From NCBI RefSeq assembly GCF_020379485.1, contig NC_063448.1, forward strand, positions 22,715,726 through 22,779,725: 64,000 bases of DNA, given 5' to 3'. The notes beneath the pieces were generated by a model. It saw nothing but the letters and a program-made list of their open reading frames with translations, made no database searches and had not been told where the DNA came from. This stretch comes from Brassica napus. Taxonomy: Eukaryota; Streptophyta; Magnoliopsida; Brassicales; Brassicaceae. Below are positions 10,508 through 20,170 of the stretch, piece by piece (position 1 is the stretch's first letter; every line of letters begins with the position of its first letter). The translations under genes and the position numbers were made by a program.

Positions 10508-12238
10508 TAAGGGTTGTTTGTTTTTCCATCTAGATGAGTCATTTAAATGAACTATTTGAATGGATTTGATGTTTGTTTCTTTTTTTTATTTCCATTCAAA
10601 TGAGTTTGATAAACAAATTACAAATATACAATTCTTTTGATTTAATCATATGTTTGATATTAATTTTAACTGTATTAATTAATATTATTTAGTTTAAAAT
10701 GTATTTAAACTAAAATTATTTTAAAATTGTCATTTTGACATGTATAAAATTTTAGTTCATATACATTTATAATTTCATTCATTTATTTAAAATTCATATA
10801 TTCATTCATTTATTTAAAATTGCATTAAAATTTATAGCTTCTAATAAAACTCAAAGTGAAAACTCAAATTTGAATAAACTTCTAAACAATTCAAAGTAGA
10901 AACTCAAATTAGAATAAACTTCTAAACAATTCAAAGTAGAAACACAAAGTACAAACTCAAATTTTATAAAACTGAAATTTAAAAGATGGCTTGCGAACCA
11001 AGTAACTCCCACACTCCAAGCAATACGTTTATTCCAAGCAAGAACTCCCACACTCCAAGCAATACGATCAGGTACCAAACCTGCCATATAAAGAGGTTTT
11101 GGTCAATCAACAATGGGACACAAAAATTCAAAAAAAAAAATGCATTTTCAGCTTATAAGAAAGCTCAATACTTTTCCAGCAACAACAAGACTACAAAACC
11201 ACTAAACAAGAAGAACCCACTAAACCACTAAACAAGAAGAACCTACTAAACATTATAATGAGACTGATGCCAATATCTCATCAATGATCGCTCTATATCA
11301 TTACAAGGTCCTATTAAGTCATTCCTAAACATTCTAAGCAAGGATACAAACGCATTAATCATAAGTGAACCCACTAAGCTCGCCAAGGGTGAGCTCTACT
11401 TCTACCTATTACCATTAAAAGGATTGGATAGACGCATACCTGTTTGATGCTAATGTGGAAGTCTAGTTCCTCTTGCCATCTCTAGAGTAATAGAGTCACG
11501 TATACTCTCCATCACTCTATCACCTGCTGGTATGTATTGAACATGTTCATCATGTTGTTCATCACCATGTTGTTCATATGATTCCACTCCTTCCCAATGC
11601 AAAAAGTCGATATCTTCATGCTGTGAATCCCGAATGAAGTTGTGGAGGGCCATTGTGGCTGTCACAATCTTTATCCATTTCTTCAGCTCATACTTGGGAT
11701 GTTTTCTGTCCATAATCCTCCATTTAGCTTTCCACACACCAAAAGTCCTCTCAATGATTGATCTCAAACCATAATGCTTGCGGTTAAACAGTTCCCTAGT
11801 GTTTGATGGTGGACCTCCTCTATTAAACTGATCCAAATGGTATTTGGTTCTGCGATGAGGACCTAAGTAACCATCTCTGGTTGGATAACCTGAGTCGACC
11901 AAGTAGTACTTTCCAGCTGGTGGGTGAGGAAAAGAAGCTTCTTCAGTAGCACAGTATGTTAGCACCTTCGTGTCATGTGCTCTCCCGGGAACTCCAACAT
12001 AAGCGTATATGAATCGTATGCTGAAATTGCAGATGACTAACACATTCATGGTTGCTTCAGCTTTTCTACCTCTATATGGCTCAACATTTCCAGATGGTGG
12101 ACAAACAGGAATATGAGTGCCATCTAAAGCACCTATGCAGTTTCTAAAGTAAGGCCAATACTGCGGATTCCCTACTAGAAAAGGACTAGCATTTGTGAAC
12201 TCATTCCTAGTCGGACTAGCATTTGAATCGTCTGCCAA
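10508..12238 (-). mobile_element. PIF/Harbinger DNA transposon remnant
   Basis: A DDE transposase reading frame is followed, in its own direction, by non-coding DNA running to a putative terminus near 10508, where GGGTTGTTTGTTTTTCCA is found. A second similar motif (GGTGTTGTTTGTTTCTCCA) lies at about 10432. These resemble terminal inverted repeats of plant PIF/Harbinger elements. No matching inverted end is visible beyond 12238, so the 5' side (N-terminal transposase and partner Myb-like gene) appears deleted. A short direct repeat, AACTCCCACACTCCAAGCAA, occurs twice at about 11001-11060. Confidence 0.65.
11450..12238 (-). CDS. PIF/Harbinger (HARBI1-like) transposase, N-terminally truncated
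   Basis: The open frame of 262 residues covers the DDE_Tnp_4 nuclease domain. Candidate catalytic residues are D39 in CIGALDGTHIP, D115 in YYLVDSGYP and E163 in IIERTFGVWKAKW, with the expected D-D and D-E spacings. The family cuts and pastes DNA with a 3-bp TTA/TAA target and normally has about 100 more N-terminal residues with a helix-turn-helix, which are missing here. The apparent start MADDSNASPTRNEF precedes the conserved WPYFRNCIGALDG block directly and contains a short duplicated phrase (AATGCTAGTCC twice), so the N terminus is probably a deletion junction rather than a native start. With no partner Myb-like ORF or DNA-binding region, autonomous activity is unlikely. Confidence 0.85.
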   Translation of the reverse strand: MADDSNASPTRNEFTNASPFLVGNPQYWPYFRNCIGALDGTHIPVCPPSGNVEPYRGRKAEATMNVLVICNFSIRFIYAYVGVPGRAHDTKVLTYCATEEASFPHPPAGKYYLVDSGYPTRDGYLGPHRRTKYHLDQFNRGGPPSNTRELFNRKHYGLRSIIERTFGVWKAKWRIMDRKHPKYELKKWIKIVTATMALHNFIRDSQHEDIDFLHWEGVESYEQHGDEQHDEHVQYIPAGDRVMESIRDSITLEMARGTRLPH

Positions 12239-13538
12239 CCTTTCAGAAATTATTACAATAATTGATTTTGGTTGTCCTAAAAAGTTTATCCTAAAAGATA
12301 AATTATTATTCTATCTTATGTGGTATATATATATTAAATATAGTCGGTTTAGTATTAATAAACCAAAATATAATATAAAAACATATATGTAATAATTTAA
12401 TATTACTAAATTATAGTGTATAAGTTTGGCTATAATATTGTCTTTAGCAATATGAAAAGACATATCTAATAATTCCTATTGTTAATAGTATAATCATCCA
12501 TAATCCATGACATCACCCAGTAGAATCAAAATATTATATAGAAAGATAGTGACAAATATTTCTCAAAAAAGAAGAAAATAACGATAAATAAGTGGTAAGT
12601 TTCAATTATATCTTTTATAATTTGCGCTGTAAATGATTTACTCTAATGTAATTAAACTTTAGTTAGTTTGATTAACTACAATATTTAATTGATAAATTAA
12701 GAATATAATAAATCTAAATATTCATAATTCATTAAGGGTACTATCGATATTAACCGCTCTAACTTTTAACGTGAGAGTTCTATTGCGAAAAATCACTTCG
12801 CAAATAATAGTATATATAGATAGATACCAAATCAACAAGGATCGGTTTGTAAACTTTTTTTATCTTCTATACTTTTTGTATAATTTTATATTATTAAAAG
12901 AAATTAAACAATCACATTAAGCATATAATAAAAAAAATTAGATTTTTTAATATGTTATATTTCAAATATTTTAAAATGACTATAAATTATTAAAAATGGT
13001 TAAAGTCTCACATTGAAAATTTCTGAAACAACTTCACAACTTGGAAATCATATATTCGATTTACAATAAATATCATTGAGGAAAAGAATGCGAGGAAGAA
13101 CAAGAGCACATAGGTGACGGTGATGGTGAAAACACCACACACAGAAAGGTAAACAAAATACATAGATGATGACGACTCAATGTCAAAATATGGGGAGAGT
13201 GCAAAAAATATCTTAAAAGAATAATTTTCAAAAATATTAAAAAAATAGAATACAATTTGACGCTAAAATCTTTAATTTTATAATCAACACATACCTAAAT
13301 ACAATGTTTTTGAAAATTATTATTGTTTACACCAGATGTTCACTCCATCACTACTAAGTACTACACAATATTGAAAAAATAAACACAAAATATATTAACG
13401 TATTACCTATTACTACATAACACAATGAAAATACCAAATAATATTTTTAACAAATAAAAACGATCAAATAACTACATCATATAGATCATATTTAACAAAA
13501 ATGAAACACAATATTCCGTTCGAAGCGCGGACAAATCC
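12239..13538. other. AT-rich repeat-derived DNA
   Basis: No gene was found. The stretch 12827-13025 matches 32097-32300 (listed separately). At about 12773-12795 a small inverted repeat, TTGCGAA/TTCGCAA, is followed by ATAATAGTATA. TTCGCAAATAATAGTAT recurs at about 25319, which suggests another element terminus of unknown type. Weak frames here are low complexity. Confidence 0.5.
12827..13025 (+). repeat. Dispersed repeat, first copy
   Basis: It begins CCAAATCAACAAGGATCGG and is close to identical with 32097-32300 apart from small indels. The leftmost 19 bp also match part of the galactinol synthase remnant at 32024-32042. It was probably carried by Helitron-like elements. Confidence 0.75.
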
Positions 13539-13542
13539 CTAG
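13522..13542 (+). mobile_element. Putative Helitron 3' terminus
   Basis: GAAGCGCGGACAAATCCCTAG followed by T. The CTAG end, the GC-rich block about ten bases before it and the following T fit a plus-strand Helitron 3' end, but the hairpin (CCG...CGG) is weak and the 5' end was not located. Confidence 0.5.
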
Positions 13543-13544
13543 TA

Positions 13545-13745
13545 TATTATATTTTGAATCTTTAAAAAAACCTATAAATTAATTAAAATATTAAAAATTC
13601 CACACTAAAATTTTTGTGACTAGTGGTTTAAAATTCCATTATAACATGATACAAATAATTTAAATAAAGCTATATGAATATGAGTCGAGTCTCATTTAAG
13701 AAAATATTTAAATCCAAAAAGATACATATTTTAATATTTTTTAAA
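13545..13745 (+). repeat. Repeat shared with 26482-26670
   Basis: This aligns with 26482-26670 and continues as TTAATATTTTTTAAATTAAAT, which in the other copy resumes at 29943. It therefore represents the uninterrupted site for the Helitron array at 26671-29942, with the break between 13734 (A) and 13735 (T). Confidence 0.85.
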
Positions 13746-13864
13746 TTAAATTATATACTAATACATAAATATTATATTTGCGGAATTCTGCTTTTAAAAA
13801 AGGGAGGGAAAAAAAAGATAGGAAAGAAGTAAAAGGGGAAGAAAGTAGGGTTCCAACATTATTC

Positions 13865-13877
13865 ATATATATATAAA
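13865..13877 (+). promoter_or_regulatory. TATA-like element of the NYN gene
   Basis: CATATATATATAAACC lies about 200 bp before the ATG at 14076. The duplicate at 34242-34675 carries the same TATA tract but has 33 extra base pairs right after it. Confidence 0.45.
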
Positions 13878-14075
13878 CCTCCCTCAAAATAAATATTTCG
13901 GTCCTTCCGTTTGGCCTTCAGGATTCGACAATCAACGAGGTCAGTGATTTTGATTTAGCAGTCTCTCTACGAATTCTTTGTCTGATGTTTGATTGAAGAA
14001 GATTTTCGTTTCTAGAATAGAACCTAACACACACCGAATTGTTTGAATCTGATTGATTTGTTTGAATGTTAAGAG

Positions 14076-16300
14076 ATGAGTGAAGACTTGATACCAATCT
14101 CGGTGTGGTGGGACATCAACAGCTGTCCGGTTCCCACTGGTTATGATCCTCATCTGGTTGGTCCGAGAATTTCATCGGCTTTGACGGATGCAGGCTACGA
14201 TGGTCATAACATCACTGCCATTGGCAACCTAGAGCACATCCCTGATGAGGTCTTGCTACAGATCAATTCCACTGGAATCGCTCTTAGACACGTCCAATGC
14301 GGTTAATCTTCTCCTCTCTCTTTCTCTCACTATTTTTTTTATATATATATATATATATATATATTTATAATTCAAGGTGTTTGATTCAACGTTTCCTTGA
14401 CAGATTATCTAGAGGACATGGTTAAGTGTTGGCTTGAGGTACAGCCGATGTGTTTAATGCTCATCTCCAGTCATGAGCAACTGGAAATCTTTGCTCCTAC
14501 TTTGTTCAAGATACAACCTCTCATATCCTCCATTCTTCTGGCACATCCTGGACGAAAAGAAGGTTCAGAATGGCTCTGGAAAAGCTTCCTCCGCAGTGTT
14601 AAAAGAGAGTTGATCTGGGAAACCTTTTTGAAAGGTGTTTGTCCTCTCTCTCTCTCCCTCACACACACACACAGTGTTTTCAATAACCAGCGAAGCTTAA
14701 TTTTGTCAATGGATTCAGGGTCTGCGGATAGTAAACAGATATGTAGAGCAGGGGATTTTTTTTGCAAAACATGTGTTCGTTGGTCGACGAGTTTTGAAGA
14801 ATTCACTAAGCATATCAAGTGTGAAAAACACACACAGGAAGTAAAAGTAAGCACATTTGCCGCCGCTCCTTTTAGCTTGCCTGCCAAGTTTTGTTTGCTG
14901 ATGTCCTTTTTTTTTCGGCTAGGTGTCTGACACGGTGATGAGTGATCAACCAAAGGCAAGTTTTAAACACTTCAGTTTCTATTTTTTTTTCTTCTCTGTT
15001 TAATGTGCTTAAAACCTTGAAGGTAACCATAAGATCCTTTGTCCCCGTTCCTCATTCTCGCTTTCGGCCAAGTGTGCATATGGCGACAACGACTGTGCTT
15101 TGGGACATCGACAGCTGTCCGCTTCCTGATTCTTTTGGTCCTTCGCTGGCTGGTCGGAGTATAAGATCGGCATTGAAAAATTCAGGCTACCTTGGTCCGG
15201 TCACCATCACTGCCATGTCCAACCTACATCTCAACCCACGCTCTGCTTCCCTCCTGGAAGCGCTCTTTTCCTCTGGAATCCATATTTCAAACATCTTCGG
15301 CTGTATGTCTTTTTATCCCTTTCTTTCTTTGGTTTTTTCGTTTTACAAGTAACGGTTTGCTGTTTATAGTCTCAACGTTGATTTCCTTTTTGCTCAAAAC
15401 AGATTGTCTGTCTCTGTTGTTTGGCTGGAGAATGAGTGCGCAACCTCCGGCTACTTTAATGCTCATATGTGATGATACTACACTGGAAATGTTATCTGAA
15501 CCTCTTTTCCGCATATGCGATGAGGGATTCACCATTCTCGTGGCACATCCTGGACGAAAACCCGTTTCAGCAGATCTCTGGAAAACCTTCCTTTCAGTCG
15601 TTTCTAGAGATTGGATCTGGGAAAGCTTCCTAGGTGGTTTTCCTCTCTCTCTCTCTCTCTCACTCTCTGATTGTAGCAACTCTGTTTTTGAATCAGTTTT
15701 TTTTTCTCCCCAACTAATTCAGGTTCTGCAGATGATAAAGACGAGGCTCTTGAGTACAAGTGTAGGGAAATGGGTTACGTTTCTTGCGAAATGTGCGAAT
15801 TTTCTGGCTTTAGCCTTAAAGATCTCACCACTCATTTCAGTAGTGATGAACATTTAGAGGAAGTAAGCATCTCTCTGCTTCTTAATATTTGTATCGATAC
15901 GTTTCTCCTACTATCCTCCCACGTCCTTTAAGTTTTGCTTGTCTTATCTCCTCTGATTTGCACTGGATGTGCTTCTTTTTGTTGTTGTCACGCAGGTGTC
16001 CTACCGTAATCCTCTAGACAAACATAGCTCTTCTACTTCTGCCGTACAACCAAAGGCAAGTTTTACTTAAAATATCTCAAACTTTTATAATTTTGCTGAA
16101 ATTTGAAGCTAGACTTCTCTTTTGGTCGAATCTTAAATAGAATGCGTTTCTTATTGACATTTTTTTTTGGTGCTAAAACATCGAAAAATTAGGGCAATGA
16201 GAGGGAGACTAAGACTGAACATGTAGGTGAACAAGAGACCAGCTGCGCACCAAGAGGCACCAAGAGACCAGCTGCGCACATTGGTCCATCGGATCTCTAA
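14076..16300 (+). CDS. Two-module NYN-domain protein with C2H2-like fingers
   Basis: Nine exons give a 476-residue frame: 14076-14301, 14404-14634, 14719-14840, 14923-14955, 15023-15302, 15403-15633, 15723-15862, 15996-16055, 16193-16300. Each half repeats one plan: an NYN (PIN-like nuclease) start, VWWDINSCPVP or VLWDIDSCPLP, with an acidic residue in the WDI motif; a core ending in LAHPGRK and an aromatic W(K)FL block; then a finger-like Cys-X2-Cys...His segment (CKTC or CEMC) and a short tail. Plant proteins of this group are usually annotated as putative endonuclease or glycosyl hydrolase; RNA cleavage is the likely role but the target is unknown. Introns sit at the same places in both modules, and exons 4 and 8 both end AAG followed by GCAAGT (GC-AG introns). 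The modules join through VTIRSFVPVPHSRF. The last exon contains a 20-bp internal duplication. Two adjacent genes are the alternative. Confidence 0.8.
14338..14364. repeat. AT dinucleotide microsatellite in intron 1
   Basis: An uninterrupted run of TA repeats lies within the first intron of the NYN gene. Confidence 0.9.
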
Positions 16301-17117
16301 AAGATTGAATGGTTTTTGTTCTACTCTAGCGGGAAATGTTAAATATTTATGCTTATTTTATATTAGTCTCCTCTTTCTTTCCTTTTTTTAAATAAACTAT
16401 CACATGGGATATATATATGATATGTGTTCGCTTTTGGTTTTCTTTTCTTCCGGCCATCAAATAAGTATTATATAATTCCAATGTTTGATTCTTATGAGTT
16501 CTTTATGCTTGTGTTTCTTTGTAATTTTTTCACGAATACCATTTGGATTTTGCTTCCCCCATGCAACATTGAGCATCAGCGACAGGAAGAGATAGTTGTG
16601 CGGTCACTAGGCCAAGTAAAATTAATCTGTTCACTGATACAAATAAAACGTAATATCCAAACAGTTTTTAATCAATTGGAAAGCATCTTACAAAATCTGG
16701 ATGGCTTTCCAAAAAAACAGTGTGTTTCTAACCTATGATCAATTTCGAAAAATAAAAAAAGTTTGCATCTAACGAATGTCGAACCAGCGAACTAGGTGTG
16801 CGGCCACTAGGCCAAGTACAATTAATCTGTTCACTGATATAAATAAAACTTAATAGCCAAACAGTTTTTATTCAATTTAAATTGGAAAGCATCTTACAAA
16901 ATCTGGATGGCTTTCCAAAAAGTATATTTATGGAGACTCAAAACTATGGACATGGCAAACTGTATTTTTGTAAAGTTTCATATTGTGATGAATAATTTTG
17001 TGAGCAAATCAATATAACCAAAAGCTTTAAAATTTTGGAAAAAGTTTACATATAAATAGGCCCTTAAATTTGTGGAAAAGAAAAATTTAGGTCCTCAAAC
17101 TATAGAAATCCATCTTA
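16301..17117. other. Intergenic DNA with a local duplication
   Basis: No gene was seen. The only structure is a tandem duplication at 16597-16922. Confidence 0.5.
16597..16922 (+). repeat. Imperfect tandem duplication, period about 201 bp
   Basis: GTGCGGTCACTAGGCCAAGT...GGCTTTCCAAAAA at 16597-16720 recurs at 16798-16922 with a few substitutions and a small insertion. The segment contains a ten-base inverted repeat, TGGAAAGC/GCTTTCCA. Confidence 0.85.
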
Positions 17118-17946
17118 AAACATCTCCAAAAAGACTCTCTATTATAAAGTTTGCAAAATTCTATATTTGAAGTTTCAAGATGTTCTTCTCCAAATGTAAA
17201 ACTTCAAACCTAAACTTCAAAATTATTTGTAATTTATTCTATAGTCCTTATATTTGTCATAATTAATGTCGATCCATAAAGTTTTTATAAATAACTAGAA
17301 CAAACATAAAACATATTATAACAATATTAATTAATAATATCTTACACTACAATATAAAACTATAAATAGAAATACATAATTAAATATTAAAATACAAGAA
17401 AAATACCACATTAGTCCTTAAATATTATATATTTTCGTAATGCTCCATATTTAGTTACATAAAATTTGTTTGAACAATATTTAGAACTTTATAAGGTTCC
17501 ATAGTAAATTTACGAGACAATTAGTGTTGTTGTAATATTTAAATGTGTGTAATAATTGTTGTTTTCATGTACCTTTTAAAAAAGTTTTTATTAAGTTTCT
17601 TTGTAATATTTTTGTTGTCTAACGCTAGTTTAAAATATTTAATTTTATGTGAAAACTTAAATTTATAAAAAAAAAAATGAAATAATTATGAGATATGAAA
17701 AATTTTAAGATTAAATATTAAAACAATAAACGAAAAATATTTAAGAGTCATAAATGTGATGTATAATTAATTATAAGGACCAAAATGCAAATAAAAATAT
17801 GAAACTTCAAATTTGAAGTTTTGAGTAGTGAAACTTGAAATATGAAGTTTTACTCTTCAAAACTCTAAATTTGAAGTTTTGAAGTTTCTTTTTGGAGAGC
17901 AAAAAACTCTATATTTGAAGTTATAAAGTTTTTTTTGGAAATGCTC
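17118..17946. mobile_element. TTA-flanked MITE, probably Harbinger-like
   Basis: Imperfect inverted termini are present: the left has ACATCTCCAAAAAG, and the reverse complement of the right reads GAGCATTTCCAAAAAAA. Both sides are flanked by TTA (17115-17117 and 17947-17949). Subterminal phrases such as TATATTTGAAGTTT occur in inverted orientation at both ends. Ends of the type GAGCATCTCCAA with TTA duplications are typical of plant PIF/Harbinger MITEs. The inside is AT-rich and has no transposase. Confidence 0.65.
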
Positions 17947-18169
17947 TTAAACCGTCTATAGCCCCCAAAATCTCTGCCTCCATCAACAATGGAGTTTCAG
18001 AATGTCGAACGGGACAAATCATCTTGAAGAAAATCTGTGTCATGCTTTCATTGCGTCGTTTCTTTTTTGATTGTGCATGTAAAAATGCTTGGCTTGTGTA
18101 TTGATGTACAATAGCTACGGTCTTCGACTCTTCGATGTCTCCTTCTGCAAGTGTTTCTTAGAAAAAAAC

Positions 18170-18440
18170 CATTGAACGTTTGATGCATATAAGCACCATG
18201 GATCCATGCATCTTCGTCTGCTGATTTCAGGACATCGGTATTAGAAAGATGATTTACGGGTTTGTCATCCTGTAGGTACTTATCCAACTTCAAACGGGTT
18301 AAATATATCCCCATCTCTCGTTTCCAAACATAGAAATTCTTTCCATCAAACTTATTTGGCAACATTGGATCTGAAAGAGTAGACACTCCATAGTCCACTG
18401 CCGTGTGATTTGCTTGTCCGTTTACGCTGTTACGATTCAT
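18170..18440 (-). pseudogene. Copia-type Gag N-terminal remnant
   Basis: The frame reads MNRNSVNGQAN and then LPNKFDGKNFYVWKREMGIY and LKLDKYLQDDKP. This is the start of the plant copia Gag domain (the family in which a YxxWK motif follows a short leader). After about residue 85 similarity fades and the frame degenerates. No LTRs, primer site or pol are attached, so it is an isolated scrap next to the LINE 5' end. Confidence 0.65.
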
Positions 18441-18931
18441 CTAGGCAACACAAAAAAATGTATCATCAAACGTGTATTATTGGAGAAGAATCACAAAAAA
18501 AAAAAATCATCAAACAAATATATAACATAGAAGAAGAATAGTATACCGGTAGACGTTTGAGGGATGTTTTTGTTTAACGAATGAGGTTTCAATGGAATAT
18601 ATAGCGGAAGTAAATTTCATGTAGAAGTTTCAAGAAAATAACAAAAAATTTTGATGACGGTTACAAGACGGTTACTGGCGATTTTCTGGGCGATTTCCCA
18701 GATCCTGTGTTTTCTCACCACGATCTTAGTGGTTGGAGTAGTTAGAGTATGTGCTTGTGGGTTTCTCGCACGTTGTACACCCACTTTGCCTTCAGTTTTC
18801 ATGTTGGGAATCTTTTTCCAATGTGATGTATGCGGTTTATTGCATTCTACAAAGGCTATATATAAATGGCCATGGGAAACTGACTTACCACTGTCTAATT
18901 TTTTGAAAGTCTTATCTCTTCCTTGTAAACA

Positions 18932-20170
18932 ATGACAGAAAATGTTCGCCGTGCGCTTCAAGACATTGATCTAGGAAGTAATGATGCTCCCTTTGTTCTG
19001 CCCTCTGATGTTGTTAGTCGTGCCGCTGAAGAAAATCGTTTCATTTTGGTGGGGCGTCCCTCTACGCCCAGAAAACAGAACCTGAGAGGAATCATAGCAA
19101 CTATGCCTCGGATTTGGGGTCTTGATGGGTTGGTTCGTGGGCGTGTCATGGAAGGAAGACGTTTCCAATTCATCTTTCCAAGTGAAGAAGCGATGGAAAC
19201 CGTGATCAGACGTGGTCCGTGGGCCTATGCTGATCGTATGCTTACCCTCCAGAAATGGACCCCGTTAATGGATATGGAGATGCTGAACTTTATACCATTT
19301 TGGATCCAAGTTCGTGGAATTCCATTCCAGTATATGAACAGAGAAGTTGTCATCCACATTGCGAGGCTCATGGGTCAATACATCCAAGTCGATTACAATG
19401 AGGAAGCTGGTGGGCGTCTTGAGTTTGTCCGTTTCAGACTCAATTGGGATATCAGGCAACCACTTAAATTCCAACGCAACTTTCAATTCACTCCGGGAGT
19501 CAACCCTTTGCTGAAGTTTCACTATGAAAGACTTAGAGGTTTTTGTGAAGTCTGTGGCATGATCACGCATGATTCCGGACGTTGTCTCATCCAGAATGGC
19601 GGCCCTGAGGAAGGTCTTGATGATGAGAATGATGAGGGTGATGATGAACAAGGTCCGGGTGATCAGCCGCATGGTAATGTTGGTGTTCTCATTGAGGAGA
19701 TCAATAATGCTGATAACATCCAAGGAGTGGATGACAATGTTCCTGAGGCACCAGACGGTGTTAATGATGGTCAGGATCATATGAATGAAGCAGAAGATGG
19801 TGATGAGAAATCTGATGCTTCTTCTTATACTGATGATGAGGAGTTCTGGAACCCCTCGGGTAAAACCTCTCTGTTCTCGGAGGGATTTGAAATGGAGGAG
19901 ATGTTTTCGATCACACCATTCGCTGATAGACGTGATGGACGAGAATCTCTCAAGAGGAAAGCTTGGATGGCTAATGCAGAGAACAACAAGATGATGCTGT
20001 CAAAGAAGATTACTCATATTGGAGAAACAAGCAAGGCTGGGGATGCTAAGAGGAAGAAGAAAGATTCAGTGCTTGGAGCTACAGAGGACGCTGAAGGAAA
20101 GATTCAAGAGGGAGACGGAGACAACACTTTGAGAGGCGCGGTGGGCCCTGAACCACCACTGCCCCCATGA
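18932..20170 (+). CDS. LINE ORF1: nucleic-acid-binding protein, DUF4283 plus zinc knuckle
   Basis: A 412-residue protein. Residues about 35-190 resemble DUF4283, found in plant LINE ORF1 proteins, with the typical phrase FIPFWIQVRGIP. A CCHC knuckle follows, formed by C205, C208, H213 and C218 in FCEVCGMITHDSGRC. The rest is acidic and low-complexity (many Asp/Glu), then a basic segment (KRKKKD) that could be a nuclear signal. Its likely role is to package the element RNA. Its stop codon overlaps the ORF2 start as ATGA at 20167-20170, which suggests ORF2 is translated by termination-reinitiation. The first ATG in frame was taken as the start. Confidence 0.88.
   Translation: MTENVRRALQDIDLGSNDAPFVLPSDVVSRAAEENRFILVGRPSTPRKQNLRGIIATMPRIWGLDGLVRGRVMEGRRFQFIFPSEEAMETVIRRGPWAYADRMLTLQKWTPLMDMEMLNFIPFWIQVRGIPFQYMNREVVIHIARLMGQYIQVDYNEEAGGRLEFVRFRLNWDIRQPLKFQRNFQFTPGVNPLLKFHYERLRGFCEVCGMITHDSGRCLIQNGGPEEGLDDENDEGDDEQGPGDQPHGNVGVLIEEINNADNIQGVDDNVPEAPDGVNDGQDHMNEAEDGDEKSDASSYTDDEEFWNPSGKTSLFSEGFEMEEMFSITPFADRRDGRESLKRKAWMANAENNKMMLSKKITHIGETSKAGDAKRKKKDSVLGATEDAEGKIQEGDGDNTLRGAVGPEPPLPP

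Noticed and set aside
12195..12238. N-terminal peptide of the Harbinger frame as a genuine transposase start
   Set aside because: The phrase is internally duplicated and does not resemble the family N terminus; a deletion junction is more likely.
14471..14959. 162-codon minus-strand frame over the NYN gene
   Set aside because: It is antisense to well-supported exons and has no family resemblance of its own.
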